A stretch of DNA of 64,000 nucleotides, from positions 248,001 to 312,000 of the forward strand of contig NZ_JAJUXK010000002.1 in NCBI RefSeq assembly GCF_021390335.1. The letters are read 5' to 3'. Position numbers and translations under genes: made by a program. Origin of the DNA: Dyadobacter sp. CY343. GTDB taxonomy: Bacteria > Bacteroidota > Bacteroidia > Cytophagales > Spirosomataceae. How positions within the stretch are numbered: the stretch's first letter is position 1; each line of letters starts with the position of its first letter. Positions 29,101-37,137 of the stretch are shown in pieces. The notes beneath the pieces are model-generated. The model was not told where the DNA came from and made no database searches. It saw nothing but the letters and a program-made list of their open reading frames with translations.

Positions 29101-29988
29101 GGAAGTATCTTCTTTTTCGACGTTACATTCACAGTAGTGGCCGGTAAGGACCTGTTCGAATGGGAAAATGTGGATGATATCAGGAATGTTCTCATCGTGG
29201 ACGATAATGAGACCAACGGGCAAATCCTGCATGAAATGCTTAAAAACAAGGATATTGACTCTACTTTCGTCAAAAGCGGGGAAGAGGCGGTAGAATTGCT
29301 ATCGTCTGATCCGGACTATGATATTATCTTGATGGATTGCAAAATGCCTGGTCTGGGAGGTATCGCGACGATCAGGGAGATCAGACAAATGGACAATAAA
29401 GCGGCTTCCGGTAAACCGATCTTTTTGCTGAACGATGCTTTTGAAGAGGATTCTGTTACTGCTCTGCGTGAAGAGCTGGATGTGCAGCATTTCCTCCTTA
29501 AACCCGTCAAAATCCAGCAGCTATTCTCAGCAATTTCCGGACTTAACAGAAAAGCAGGGGAGGAGTTGGATGAACAGCCTGGAAACTTTACTGAACGTGT
29601 TATCAATGAATCGGAGATCACCATTCTGATCGCTGAGGATCACAAAATCAATATGTTGCTGGTCAGGTCGATGTTGAATAAAATAGTCCCGAATGCGGTG
29701 ATCGTAGAAGCTGAAAACGGGCGGGAGGCGGTTCATGCTTACCATAAAAGCAATCCCGATCTGGTATTTATGGATATCCAAATGCCGGAAATGAACGGGT
29801 ATGAAGCCGCCAGGGGGATCAGGAACCTGGAAAATGGAACGCGCGTTCCTATCATTGCGCTCACAGCCGGAACGGTTGTCGGGGAGAGGGAAAAATGTAT
29901 AGAAGCCGGAATGGACGATTACCTCACAAAGCCTGTGATCAGGGATACTTTGGAAGAAATGCTCCTTCGCTGGCTTGTCAAAATCTAG
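26125..29988 (+). CDS. Hybrid histidine kinase with five PAS domains and two receiver domains
   Basis: A 1287-residue cytoplasmic sensor with no membrane helices. After ~145 residues of unclear fold, five PAS/PAC units follow (about 150-265, 270-385, 390-515, 520-630, 635-750). A short coiled coil leads to HisKA (H785 in NMSHEIRTPLNG), HATPase (NLLSNAVKF, DTGIGI, GGTGLGLTI), then two receivers with phospho-acceptors D1071 and D1217. It senses a small ligand, redox or light through one of the PAS units. ATG 26125 was preferred to a TTG at 26110. It heads an operon with the next two genes. Confidence 0.9.
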   Translation: MNNLRKVLVSLFRQDEDLFNFLQEYAMDGYLVWEYGNPQNQWADATLSRKLSGTANASGRTDLLIDSQFIAEYRSRPVSDFVEGGQFLSHEIELQVHSQDPVAFTVHSKPIFHPENNSLLIVSGFSVVDKQANMPRAIRDTPLYDVFMKSQSVYVVGISQEGNYIYANDYFCDFYGYKREDLIGTSSLAGVVPEDIEKCFLVGRACFDVPNTPHPVQLRKASASNGVKTTQWEFMGVTNARGEVTELFCIGYDLTKQLKVEEDFSVLISNMQDVLFMIDREGIFSYASPSWLNTYGYTVEETIGHSFMEFVHPEDFQTCFEALRITIETGVPVAGGVEHRIRHKSGKWSWSNTTANIEPSSKKVILTSHDITELRNSRERLKELAIVASNTTDYIVITDGKGLITWVNNAYEQQTGYSREEAQGKSPIELLRGPGSDQDTIERIYEECKQLKVVQEEVLCYSRAGDKYWVDLKVTPVFDDNGVCTNYVALERDITARKESDDELKRIKDMLEETNQIAMIGGWELHPKTGELYWSSTTKEIHEVEEDYEPTLEKAISFYKEGLSREAIAEVVEDGMLNATSWDIELQIVTAKGKEIWVRTIGKSEMEGGVCRRLYGAFQDITTRKMAEVEILNSEAKFRSLYDSTSDSVILFDRNGYLDCNAAAIKMFGVDTVEKLRQMSLGGLSLRGEDDEQTLLGISNRHIEAVYKKGSHSFEWIYKRFGDKKETFIAEVLLNLIHVNNHDIIQAVVRDITSRKMAEIELLEAREQAEEASKLKSEFLANMSHEIRTPLNGVVGFTDLLMKTSLDETQQQYMSMVFQSANSLLDIINDILDFSKIEAGKLELSWEKTDLLEMCGQVSDMVNYQAQQKHLEMLLNIPADIPHFVWTDPLRLRQILVNLLSNAVKFTLTGEIELKIEVLDKTEEEDYTFRFSVRDTGIGIEPQDQKKIFEAFSQGDSSTTKRFGGTGLGLTISNSLLGLMRSNLQLESDVNKGSIFFFDVTFTVVAGKDLFEWENVDDIRNVLIVDDNETNGQILHEMLKNKDIDSTFVKSGEEAVELLSSDPDYDIILMDCKMPGLGGIATIREIRQMDNKAASGKPIFLLNDAFEEDSVTALREELDVQHFLLKPVKIQQLFSAISGLNRKAGEELDEQPGNFTERVINESEITILIAEDHKINMLLVRSMLNKIVPNAVIVEAENGREAVHAYHKSNPDLVFMDIQMPEMNGYEAARGIRNLENGTRVPIIALTAGTVVGEREKCIEAGMDDYLTKPVIRDTLEEMLLRWLVKI

Positions 29989-29994
29989 TTGCGG

Positions 29995-31818
29995 ATGCGG
30001 AAAATCTATACTACCACTTTTCTTCTGGTCTTGCTGCTACTCGAAAATCTGCTCATACATTCTTTCCAAACTGCAAATGCAACGCCCAAAACAGTGCCGC
30101 CGCAATCGACGCTCACTGAACTTTATGCAAAAGCAGATGATTATGCCACGGCCTGGCCTGATTCGCTCCGGAAAATAGCTGGTCTGGTAATGCAAGAGGG
30201 AAAAAGGCTCGATGATAAAAATGCGCTCGTGCGTGGCCAGCGTTACGAGGCACAAGCGCTATGGCGGTTGGGCAGCCACGATAAAGCTATGCAAATGGCA
30301 ATCAAGGCATTAAGTGATGCCGAAAAATGGAAAACTACCTCAGAGCTACCAGACATTTACGGCGTGATCGGCAACCTGCACAAAGAGAAAGCGAACTATA
30401 GCATGGCACTGGCGGCCGTTGCAAAAGGGATGAGTATTGCCAGAAGCAGGCGGGACACGGTCGGAATTATCTACATGGCGCGCCTGCAAGCGATGTTCAC
30501 GCAGGGGCTCGGAGCCGACAGAAGGGACAGTATCCTGATCGATAAATCGCTGGATATGCACCTGGAAGGCTTAAAGCTGGCAGAATCGTCGCCGCGTTTT
30601 GAAAAACACACTATTGGATATTACAACAACCTAGCCCAGGTTTATGTGAAAAAGAAAGATCCCGAAAAGGCGCTTTTTTACGTAACCAAAGGGATGAATC
30701 TGGCAAAAAAACACAATCAGCTGCTTTCGCTCACTTACAGCTACACCTGGCTTTCGCAGATTTGGCTGATGCGGGAGGACAAGAAAAGGGCTATTGGTTA
30801 CCTTGAATCTGCATTAAAAATCACCCAGGAACTGCATAATCCGTTTCGCGAAATGGAGGTGAACCGGTACCTGTACCGCGCACTTAGTCAGACCAGTAAC
30901 TACAAAGAGGCGCTGGCCGCCTACACGCGGTATAGTGAGATCCGGGATTCGTTGCGGGTACTCGAAAATGTGAGACAGATCGGGGAGGTGCAGATGAAAT
31001 ATGAGGCTGATAAAAAAGACCAGCAGATTGGTGCCTTGGGTGCAGCGAACAGGAGTAAAACCCGTGAAATCATCTGGGCACTGGGCGGGCTTCTTGCATT
31101 TCTGCTTCTCTCGGTCTTTATGTTTTTCCAATACCGGACCATTTCTAGAACTAACAAGGTGCTGGCCAAAAACAACCAGAAGATCAATGATCAGGCCGAA
31201 AAGCTGACGGTGCTGATGAAAGAACTGCATCATCGGGTGAAGAATAATTTGCAGACGGTTTCAAGTTTACTCAGCTTGCAATCCAGCCGGATAACCGACG
31301 AGGATGCCAGGCAAAGTATCCGCGCCGGACAACAGCGTATTGAAGCAATGTCGCTGATCCACAAGAGCTTGTATAATGATGATACGGTTAATCTGGTGAA
31401 TATGCGCGAGTATATGTGTAACCTGATCGAAAGTGTAATGCAAAGTTTCGGGATCAGTCACGAGCAGTTGAAGCTGAGCATTTCAGTTTCTGTCAGGGAA
31501 ATGGATATTGATACCGCAATGCCGATCGGGCTGATCGTCAATGAGTGGATCACGAATTCGTTTAAACACGCATTCAAACATACCTCCGATCCGGAAATAT
31601 CAGTTATCTTGGAAAACCGGGGAAATCTTTACCTCGAAATTTCCGACAATGGTGTGGGAATGGATCTTAAAAAGTGGGAATCTCCCGCAGGTTCGTTTGG
31701 AGTAAAAGTGGTAAAAGTGCTTTCCAGGCAACTGGATGGTAAATGCAAGGTACAAATCGCCGGTGGTACGAAGTTTATTATGGAAGCTCCGCTGCGGCAG
31801 AGAAGTACTGACGGCTAG
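29995..31818 (+). CDS. TPR-containing HisKA_2 sensor histidine kinase
   Basis: A 607-residue kinase. A signal peptide or membrane anchor covers ~1-25, TPR-like helical repeats span about 40-330 (periplasmic), a membrane helix lies at ~358-378, and a coiled coil leads to a HisKA_2 dimerisation domain. The phospho-acceptor is H412 or H413 in ELHHRVKNN; HATPase follows with NEWITNSFKHA and DNGVGMD. Periplasmic TPR kinases are common in Bacteroidota. ATG 29995 sits 6 bases after the hybrid kinase stop. Confidence 0.88.
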   Translation: MRKIYTTTFLLVLLLLENLLIHSFQTANATPKTVPPQSTLTELYAKADDYATAWPDSLRKIAGLVMQEGKRLDDKNALVRGQRYEAQALWRLGSHDKAMQMAIKALSDAEKWKTTSELPDIYGVIGNLHKEKANYSMALAAVAKGMSIARSRRDTVGIIYMARLQAMFTQGLGADRRDSILIDKSLDMHLEGLKLAESSPRFEKHTIGYYNNLAQVYVKKKDPEKALFYVTKGMNLAKKHNQLLSLTYSYTWLSQIWLMREDKKRAIGYLESALKITQELHNPFREMEVNRYLYRALSQTSNYKEALAAYTRYSEIRDSLRVLENVRQIGEVQMKYEADKKDQQIGALGAANRSKTREIIWALGGLLAFLLLSVFMFFQYRTISRTNKVLAKNNQKINDQAEKLTVLMKELHHRVKNNLQTVSSLLSLQSSRITDEDARQSIRAGQQRIEAMSLIHKSLYNDDTVNLVNMREYMCNLIESVMQSFGISHEQLKLSISVSVREMDIDTAMPIGLIVNEWITNSFKHAFKHTSDPEISVILENRGNLYLEISDNGVGMDLKKWESPAGSFGVKVVKVLSRQLDGKCKVQIAGGTKFIMEAPLRQRSTDG

Positions 31819-31832
31819 AAAGCACATTATTT

Positions 31833-32216
31833 ATGGAAAAGGAGATCAAAATCTTAATTGTAGAAGATGAAGGTATTCAGGCTATGGGCCTGGAAGAAAC
31901 GTTGGAGCAGGCGGGTTATCAGGTGGTTGGAATCGCAGATAGCAGCGAGGAAGTGCTTGAATTTGTAGCAGCAAGCCCAATCGACCTGATTGTGATGGAC
32001 ATTCATATTAAAGGAGAAATGGATGGGATAGATACTGCCAAGCTCGTACGGGAGGAGCGGCCGGAAATGCCTATTATCTATTTGACTGCTTATATGGACC
32101 AGGAAACCATTCGCCGCGCAGCGGAAACCTCACCGGCTGGCTATATTACGAAACCTTACAGGCAATTGCAGCTGCTTAGCAATATTGAACAGGCTCTTGC
32201 AGAAAATAAAAAATAA
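31833..32216 (+). CDS. Single-domain response regulator
   Basis: A 127-residue receiver domain without an output domain. The acidic pair is in VEDEG, phospho-acceptor D56 (VMDIHIKG), the Thr switch in LTAYMD and the Lys in TKPY. The DIHI and GEMDGID segments are typical of receivers that pair with HisKA_2 kinases, so the preceding gene is the likely partner (inference). Its target may be a protein partner rather than DNA. It is the last gene of the operon. Confidence 0.9.
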   Translation: MEKEIKILIVEDEGIQAMGLEETLEQAGYQVVGIADSSEEVLEFVAASPIDLIVMDIHIKGEMDGIDTAKLVREERPEMPIIYLTAYMDQETIRRAAETSPAGYITKPYRQLQLLSNIEQALAENKK

Positions 32217-32256
32217 AACAGGAAAGCTAAGCGATAAATGCTGTTGCCTTCCTGTT
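32217..32256. terminator. Stem-loop between convergent genes
   Basis: AACAGGAA (32217-32224) pairs with TTCCTGTT (32249-32256), starting right after the response regulator stop. The loop is 24 bases and there is no long T-run, so terminator function is likely but not certain. Confidence 0.4.
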
Positions 32257-32266
32257 AATCAATTTG

Positions 32267-33124
32267 TTAACCATTAACAACCTGTCCGCCGTTAGGGTGC
32301 AATACCTGTCCGCTCATGTAGGAAGCATCCTCACTTGCCAGAAATACAAAGCAGGTAGCTACCTCACTAGGCTGGCCCGGGCGTTTGAACGGGGTATCCT
32401 TCCCAAACTCCTTAACCTTCTCAGAATCAAATGTTGACGGAATTAATGGAGTCCATATCGGCCCAGGTGCAACTGCATTCACCCGTATTCCCTGTTCCGC
32501 CAGATTCATTGCCAGCGACCTGGTGTAGGCCACGATCGCTCCTTTGGTGGAGGAGTAATCCAGTAGCGACGGGCTGCCGTGATAGGCGGTAATGGAAGTG
32601 GTATTTATGATCGAATCCCGTTCCGAAAGATGTGGAAGGGCCGCCTGGGTAAAGTAAAAGAATGAGAAAATATTTGTCTCAAAAGTAGTGGCGAGCTGCT
32701 CGGCAGAAATCTCCCTGATATCCTCTTTGGGGTGCTGCTCGGCGGCATTGTTTACCAGAATATTCAGCTTGCCAAATTCACTTACCGTCCTGCTCACTGC
32801 GTCTTTGCAGAACTGTTCGTCGCGAATATCGCCCTGGATCAACAGACAACCTTTTCCTTCGGCTTCTACCATAGCTTTGGTCTCCGCAGCATCCTGGCTT
32901 TCTTCCAGATATACGATAGCTACATCGGCACCTTCGCGGGCGAAATGAACAGCTACCGCCCGGCCGATTCCACTATCACCTCCTGTGATCAGCGCGGTTT
33001 TACCCTGCAACTTGGCGCTTCCCCGGTAGTTTTCGCGGATAATAACCGGAGCCGGATCCATTAATTCTTCTATTCCAGGCCGTACGTTCTGTGTCTGACC
33101 TTTGGTATCAATGTCGTAATCCAT
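32267..33124 (-). CDS. SDR family oxidoreductase (glucose/general-stress type)
   Basis: A 285-residue classical-type short-chain dehydrogenase with a ~35-residue N-terminal extension. The cofactor turn is TGGDSGIGRA, NNAAEQ follows, and the catalytic Ser-Tyr-Lys lie in NTTSITA and YSSTKGA. The C-terminal SGQVLHPNGGQ is typical of the YhdF/YhxD/YghA group, often linked to stress. Although the frame is open further upstream, it would run through the coding start of the NDH-2 gene; the ATG at 33124 begins the family N-terminus and is the credible start. Confidence 0.88.
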   Translation of the reverse strand: MDYDIDTKGQTQNVRPGIEELMDPAPVIIRENYRGSAKLQGKTALITGGDSGIGRAVAVHFAREGADVAIVYLEESQDAAETKAMVEAEGKGCLLIQGDIRDEQFCKDAVSRTVSEFGKLNILVNNAAEQHPKEDIREISAEQLATTFETNIFSFFYFTQAALPHLSERDSIINTTSITAYHGSPSLLDYSSTKGAIVAYTRSLAMNLAEQGIRVNAVAPGPIWTPLIPSTFDSEKVKEFGKDTPFKRPGQPSEVATCFVFLASEDASYMSGQVLHPNGGQVVNG

Positions 33125-33283
33125 GTTATAATTTGTTTGGTGAAGTTGACCGCCTGGGTCAAAAACCATGTGCCAGCGCGTAGTGAGCAAATAATTTCTC
33201 ACCAGAAAATAGGGGTGAAAAGCTGAACCGGCATAATTATAATAGCCGCATTCGGCAGGATATAGCACTAAAAACATAAGAAT

Positions 33284-34549
33284 ATGGCTACGAAGAAAGT
33301 AGTGATAATCGGCGGAGGCTTCGCCGGTATTAACCTGGCGCAGAAACTCTCGAAGGACAAAAATTTCCATATTACCCTGGTTGATAAGAACAACTATAAT
33401 TTTTTCCCGCCGCTGCTGTACCAGGTCGCGACGGGTTTTCTGGAAGCTTCTAATATCAGTTACCCTTTCCGGAAATTTTTCCAGGGAAAAGAAAATCTCA
33501 GGTTTAGTTTGGGAGAATTTCGTCAGGTATTTCCCGCACAAAATAAGGTGTTGACCGACGCCGGCGAGATCGACTATGATTACCTCGTATTTGCCACCGG
33601 TACCGAAACCAATTATTTCGGGATGGAAAATGTAAAAAAGAATGCGGTGCCGATGAAAACGGTGAAGGATGCGTTGGCGCTGCGGAATACGATCCTGGCA
33701 AACAAAGAAAAGGCGGCCCGCATTAACGACTTGGCAGAGCGGAGAAAACTCTTATCGATCGTCGTGGCGGGCGCTGGCCCTACTGGCGTGGAAGTATCGG
33801 GGATGCTGGCGGAAATGCACAAGGGAATTTTCAAAAAGGACTATCCTGAGCTCGGAAGCGACGAGGTTGAAATCTATCTGGTCGACGCACTGCCGGTTGT
33901 TTTGAACCCGATGAGCAAAAAATCACAGGAAGAAACGCTGGCTGAATTGAAAGGTCTGGGTATTAAAGTACTGCTGGATCACGCGGTAAAGGATTATGAA
34001 AATGATGTGGTGACTTTTGCGAATGGGAAAACCATTGAGACCAAAACGCTGATCTGGACATCCGGCGTTACCCCGGTAGAGCTGCCAGGCCTCCCAAAAG
34101 AAGTTCTTGGCAGAGGAAAGCGTGTGCTGGTGGATCGCTACAATAGGGTAAAGGGATTCGAGAACGTTTTTGCGCTCGGCGACATTTGCATGATGGAAGG
34201 CGACGATGACTTTCCAAACGGTCACCCGCAGCTGGCGCAGGTCGCTATTCAGCAGGGTAAAAATCTGGCTAAAAATTTGAGTCTGATGTTGTCTGGTAAG
34301 CCGCTCACAAAATTCAGTTATGTTGATAAGGGCACAATGGCGATCATCGGTGTAAACAAGGCGGTGGCCGACCTGCCTCGCGGTTTGCATTTCAAGGGTT
34401 TTATCGCGTACTTTCTGTGGATGGTCGTGCACTTGTTCTCACTCATCCGTTACCGTAATCAGGTTAAAACGTTTTACAACTGGATGGTCGCTTTCGTTAC
34501 CCGGGACCAGTCCCTGCGTTTCATCCTTGATTCGAAGCCGGACAAATGA
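33284..34549 (+). CDS. Type II NADH dehydrogenase (NDH-2)
   Basis: A 421-residue FAD enzyme. The N-terminal VIIGGGFAGIN binds FAD, LLYQVATGFLE is the NDH-2 signature, and VAGAGPTGVEVSG binds NADH. FALGDIC lies near the flavin. The last ~60 residues hold amphipathic/hydrophobic helices (AYFLWMVVHLFSLIRY) that anchor it to the cytoplasmic membrane. It passes electrons from NADH to menaquinone without pumping protons. It stands with its own upstream gap of 159 bases, divergent from the SDR. Confidence 0.92.
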   Translation: MATKKVVIIGGGFAGINLAQKLSKDKNFHITLVDKNNYNFFPPLLYQVATGFLEASNISYPFRKFFQGKENLRFSLGEFRQVFPAQNKVLTDAGEIDYDYLVFATGTETNYFGMENVKKNAVPMKTVKDALALRNTILANKEKAARINDLAERRKLLSIVVAGAGPTGVEVSGMLAEMHKGIFKKDYPELGSDEVEIYLVDALPVVLNPMSKKSQEETLAELKGLGIKVLLDHAVKDYENDVVTFANGKTIETKTLIWTSGVTPVELPGLPKEVLGRGKRVLVDRYNRVKGFENVFALGDICMMEGDDDFPNGHPQLAQVAIQQGKNLAKNLSLMLSGKPLTKFSYVDKGTMAIIGVNKAVADLPRGLHFKGFIAYFLWMVVHLFSLIRYRNQVKTFYNWMVAFVTRDQSLRFILDSKPDK

Positions 34550-34603
34550 AAGAAGCTGCCGACATATTAAAATCTTACACTGTTAGTATTGATTTAATCT
34601 ATT

Positions 34604-35506
34604 ATGATTCAGAGTATTACTGATCGCAGCGAGCATCCGTTCGAATGGATCGATATCGTTGACCCCGATCAGCAAGAGCTTGATAAACTTACCAGGAAAT
34701 ACAATTTGCACAGCTCGTCTATCAATGACTGGCTTCAAGTTGACCATCTTCCGAAGTATGAAAATGTACATAATTACGTCTTCATTATTTTCAGGTTGCA
34801 CGCTGATAACGTGTCCGATGAAGCAGATACGGTAACGGAACTGACGGACAAAGTGGCGATATTCATGTTTGACGAACTTGTGATCACTTTGCATAAAAAA
34901 GAGTGGCTGGCTCCGCAACAAATTAAGGAAAACCAGATTAAGGAACATACCTGTGAAAATACACACCAGCTTGTAAATGAGATCATTAAAAGTTGCATAG
35001 CGACTTACGAGGCGCCTTCTTCGAAGCTCACTTCGGATATTGAGTTCTATGAAGAAAATATGTTTCTCAAAAACAGAAAACCCTCTTTACTTAAAGGACT
35101 TTACTACCTGCGCCGACAGGTGGAGGTGACCCGCCGGGTGCTCATGCTATCCCACGATATTGTTGATAAAATCGATAGTAGCGAACTTTCGAATACCTAC
35201 ACGCGCGACACACGCGACTTGTACGTGAAGCTTCACAACATTTATGATACGTTGTTCGAGAACATGAACCAGCTGGTAATGATCTATTTTTCAATATCGT
35301 CCCAGCGCACCAATGACATAGTGCGGGTATTGACCGTATTTTCGGTATTTTTTATGCCACTTACATTCATTGTGGGAATATATGGGATGAATTTTGAGCA
35401 CATGCCGGAATTAAGATGGCGACTTGGCTATCCCGGTGTAATGATATTAATGGGCGCAATTACCGTAGGTATTTACATCTGGTTCAAAAGGCGCGGCTGG
35501 TTGTAA
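34604..35506 (+). CDS. corA: CorA-like magnesium/cobalt transporter
   Basis: A 300-residue protein. The ~230-residue cytoplasmic funnel domain is followed by two C-terminal membrane helices. The diagnostic GMN motif is present in YGMNFEHMPEL between them. The short acidic C-terminus is replaced by KRRGWL, usual for CorA. Members form homopentameric Mg, Co or Ni channels. It is 54 bases after NDH-2 and may share its transcript. Confidence 0.9.
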   Translation: MIQSITDRSEHPFEWIDIVDPDQQELDKLTRKYNLHSSSINDWLQVDHLPKYENVHNYVFIIFRLHADNVSDEADTVTELTDKVAIFMFDELVITLHKKEWLAPQQIKENQIKEHTCENTHQLVNEIIKSCIATYEAPSSKLTSDIEFYEENMFLKNRKPSLLKGLYYLRRQVEVTRRVLMLSHDIVDKIDSSELSNTYTRDTRDLYVKLHNIYDTLFENMNQLVMIYFSISSQRTNDIVRVLTVFSVFFMPLTFIVGIYGMNFEHMPELRWRLGYPGVMILMGAITVGIYIWFKRRGWL

Positions 35507-35532
35507 TCGCGTCCACCTTCCCCTATAACTTT

Positions 35533-36999
35533 ATGAAAAAGGGCTACTTAAACCAATACCTCTTATTCTCACTTCTTGCTTGTTTTCTCAGTTTGTTTAG
35601 CCATCAAAAAGCGAATGCATTCCTGATCCCGAAGGCTCCTTCCAACCTTACCATTGTTTCCGTAACTACCAGTTCTATTTCACTTTCCTGGACTGATAAT
35701 GCGCTGGATGAAACGGGTTTTGAATTGGAAACTTCAACAGATGGGCTTAAATACGCTAAAATAGCCGATCTAAAATTGAACAGCGTTAGCTATGTGCACG
35801 ATAGTTTAGCAGCCGGGAAGAAATTCTGGTACCGGGTTCGCTCCAAAAACGCTTCTGGTTTTTCTGCGTATTCTAATATTGTTACTGCTACTACTTTAAG
35901 TCCGATCACGATTCCTAAACCGCCGACCACCTTGGTAGCTACCGCCATCTCGGCGTCTCAGATTGCGTTGACTTGGGTAGACAATGCAACTGACGAAACC
36001 GCATTTGAAATCGAGCAATCTACCGACGGAATCACTTTTGCGGAGATTGATGAAGTTTTAAAGGATATTGTAATTTATCAAAATGTGGGACTGGAACCGG
36101 CTACAAAGTACTGGTACCGGGTCGCGGCGAAAAATAGTGCGGGGAAATCGGCATACTCCAACATAGCTACGGCGACTACCCTGCAGGTTCCCCCGGCGGC
36201 TCCAACTGCGCTTTCGGGCGTTTCAGTGTCGCAAACGCAGATTAATCTTTCCTGGACTGATGCATCGGATAACGAAACAGGTTTTGAGGTGGAACGCTCG
36301 CTGAATGGTATTACGTACCTCAAAATAGCGGCCGTGAGCACGAGTGTGACTACTTTTCAGAATACAGGGCTTGTCACGAATACATTGTACTATTATCGCG
36401 TGCGGGCTGTGAATGCGGCTGGCGCGTCGGCATATAGTAATGTGGGTTCATTCCGGACGCAGAATATTCCTGCGCCAAATCAGCCCGTGAACTTTACCGC
36501 TGTGCCAACTTCACCCGGCCTGATCCAGCTTCGGTGGGCCGCTGTAACCGGCAATGCGACTGAAACGATTATAGAAAGGACGAAGGCCAGCGATGAAAAT
36601 TTCGTCGAAATTGGCCGCGTACCGGTTGCTACATTGCAATTCGAGGATCGGGAGGAGCTGGAAACTGTCGACTATTTTTACAGGATTAAGGCTGTCAATG
36701 CGGGTGGTAGTTCTCCATACAGCCTGCTTTCACTTGTGCGCGCGGCTTCCATTATCACATCGGTTGATGATCCGGGGAATGGATACGAATTGTACCTCGC
36801 GGGGAAAACATTGATCGCAAATACTCCGCACACGGGCGCCGGTGAGTTGCTGATTTACAATATGAATGGAAGGAAAATCACGGCAATCACAATCCTGAAA
36901 GCTTTGCGGCTAGACCTGAGTGGCTGGCATGCGGGCATTTACATTGCAGTAATCCGAACGGACCGGGAAGTAATATCACGCAAAATTGCCCTTTATTGA
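35533..36999 (+). CDS. Secreted fibronectin-III protein with T9SS tail
   Basis: A 488-residue exported protein. A signal peptide (~30 residues, ending near KANA) precedes four fibronectin type III modules at about 37-120, 130-215, 222-310 and 320-405, each with the SWTDNA-type strand and the WYRV/YYRV motif. The ~75-residue end (YNMNGRKIT, GWHAGIYIAVI) is a type A T9SS sorting domain. It probably binds a surface glycan or protein; no catalytic domain is present. The real start is ATG 35533: the open frame upstream overlaps corA. Confidence 0.85.
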   Translation: MKKGYLNQYLLFSLLACFLSLFSHQKANAFLIPKAPSNLTIVSVTTSSISLSWTDNALDETGFELETSTDGLKYAKIADLKLNSVSYVHDSLAAGKKFWYRVRSKNASGFSAYSNIVTATTLSPITIPKPPTTLVATAISASQIALTWVDNATDETAFEIEQSTDGITFAEIDEVLKDIVIYQNVGLEPATKYWYRVAAKNSAGKSAYSNIATATTLQVPPAAPTALSGVSVSQTQINLSWTDASDNETGFEVERSLNGITYLKIAAVSTSVTTFQNTGLVTNTLYYYRVRAVNAAGASAYSNVGSFRTQNIPAPNQPVNFTAVPTSPGLIQLRWAAVTGNATETIIERTKASDENFVEIGRVPVATLQFEDREELETVDYFYRIKAVNAGGSSPYSLLSLVRAASIITSVDDPGNGYELYLAGKTLIANTPHTGAGELLIYNMNGRKITAITILKALRLDLSGWHAGIYIAVIRTDREVISRKIALY

Positions 37000-37015
37000 G
37001 GAAAGACCACTTACT

Positions 37016-37132
37016 ATGAGACTATTATCCTACCCCGCGCTAGCAATTTACCTCGCATATTTCGCTGCTCCGGCAAAGGTTTTCGGACAAAAGAAAAAGG
37101 ATATCTGCTCGGTGAAATTAATAAAAAGCTAG
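37016..37132 (+). CDS. Short ORF with signal-peptide-like start (possible gene remnant)
   Basis: A 38-codon frame (MRLLSYPALAIYLAYF, then APAKVFGQKKKD) that reads like an export signal followed by a short charged tail. It lies 16 bases after the T9SS protein gene and stops 5 bases from the end of the helicase gene. Nothing further is encoded, so it may be a truncated gene, a tiny peptide, or chance. I recognise no family. Confidence 0.3.
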   Translation: MRLLSYPALAIYLAYFAAPAKVFGQKKKDICSVKLIKS

Positions 37133-37137
37133 ACTGA

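Noticed and set aside
32267..33541. Longer SDR protein of 424 residues using an upstream start
   Set aside because: The extra 139 codons run through the NDH-2 start on the other strand and do not resemble the family; ATG 33124 fits.
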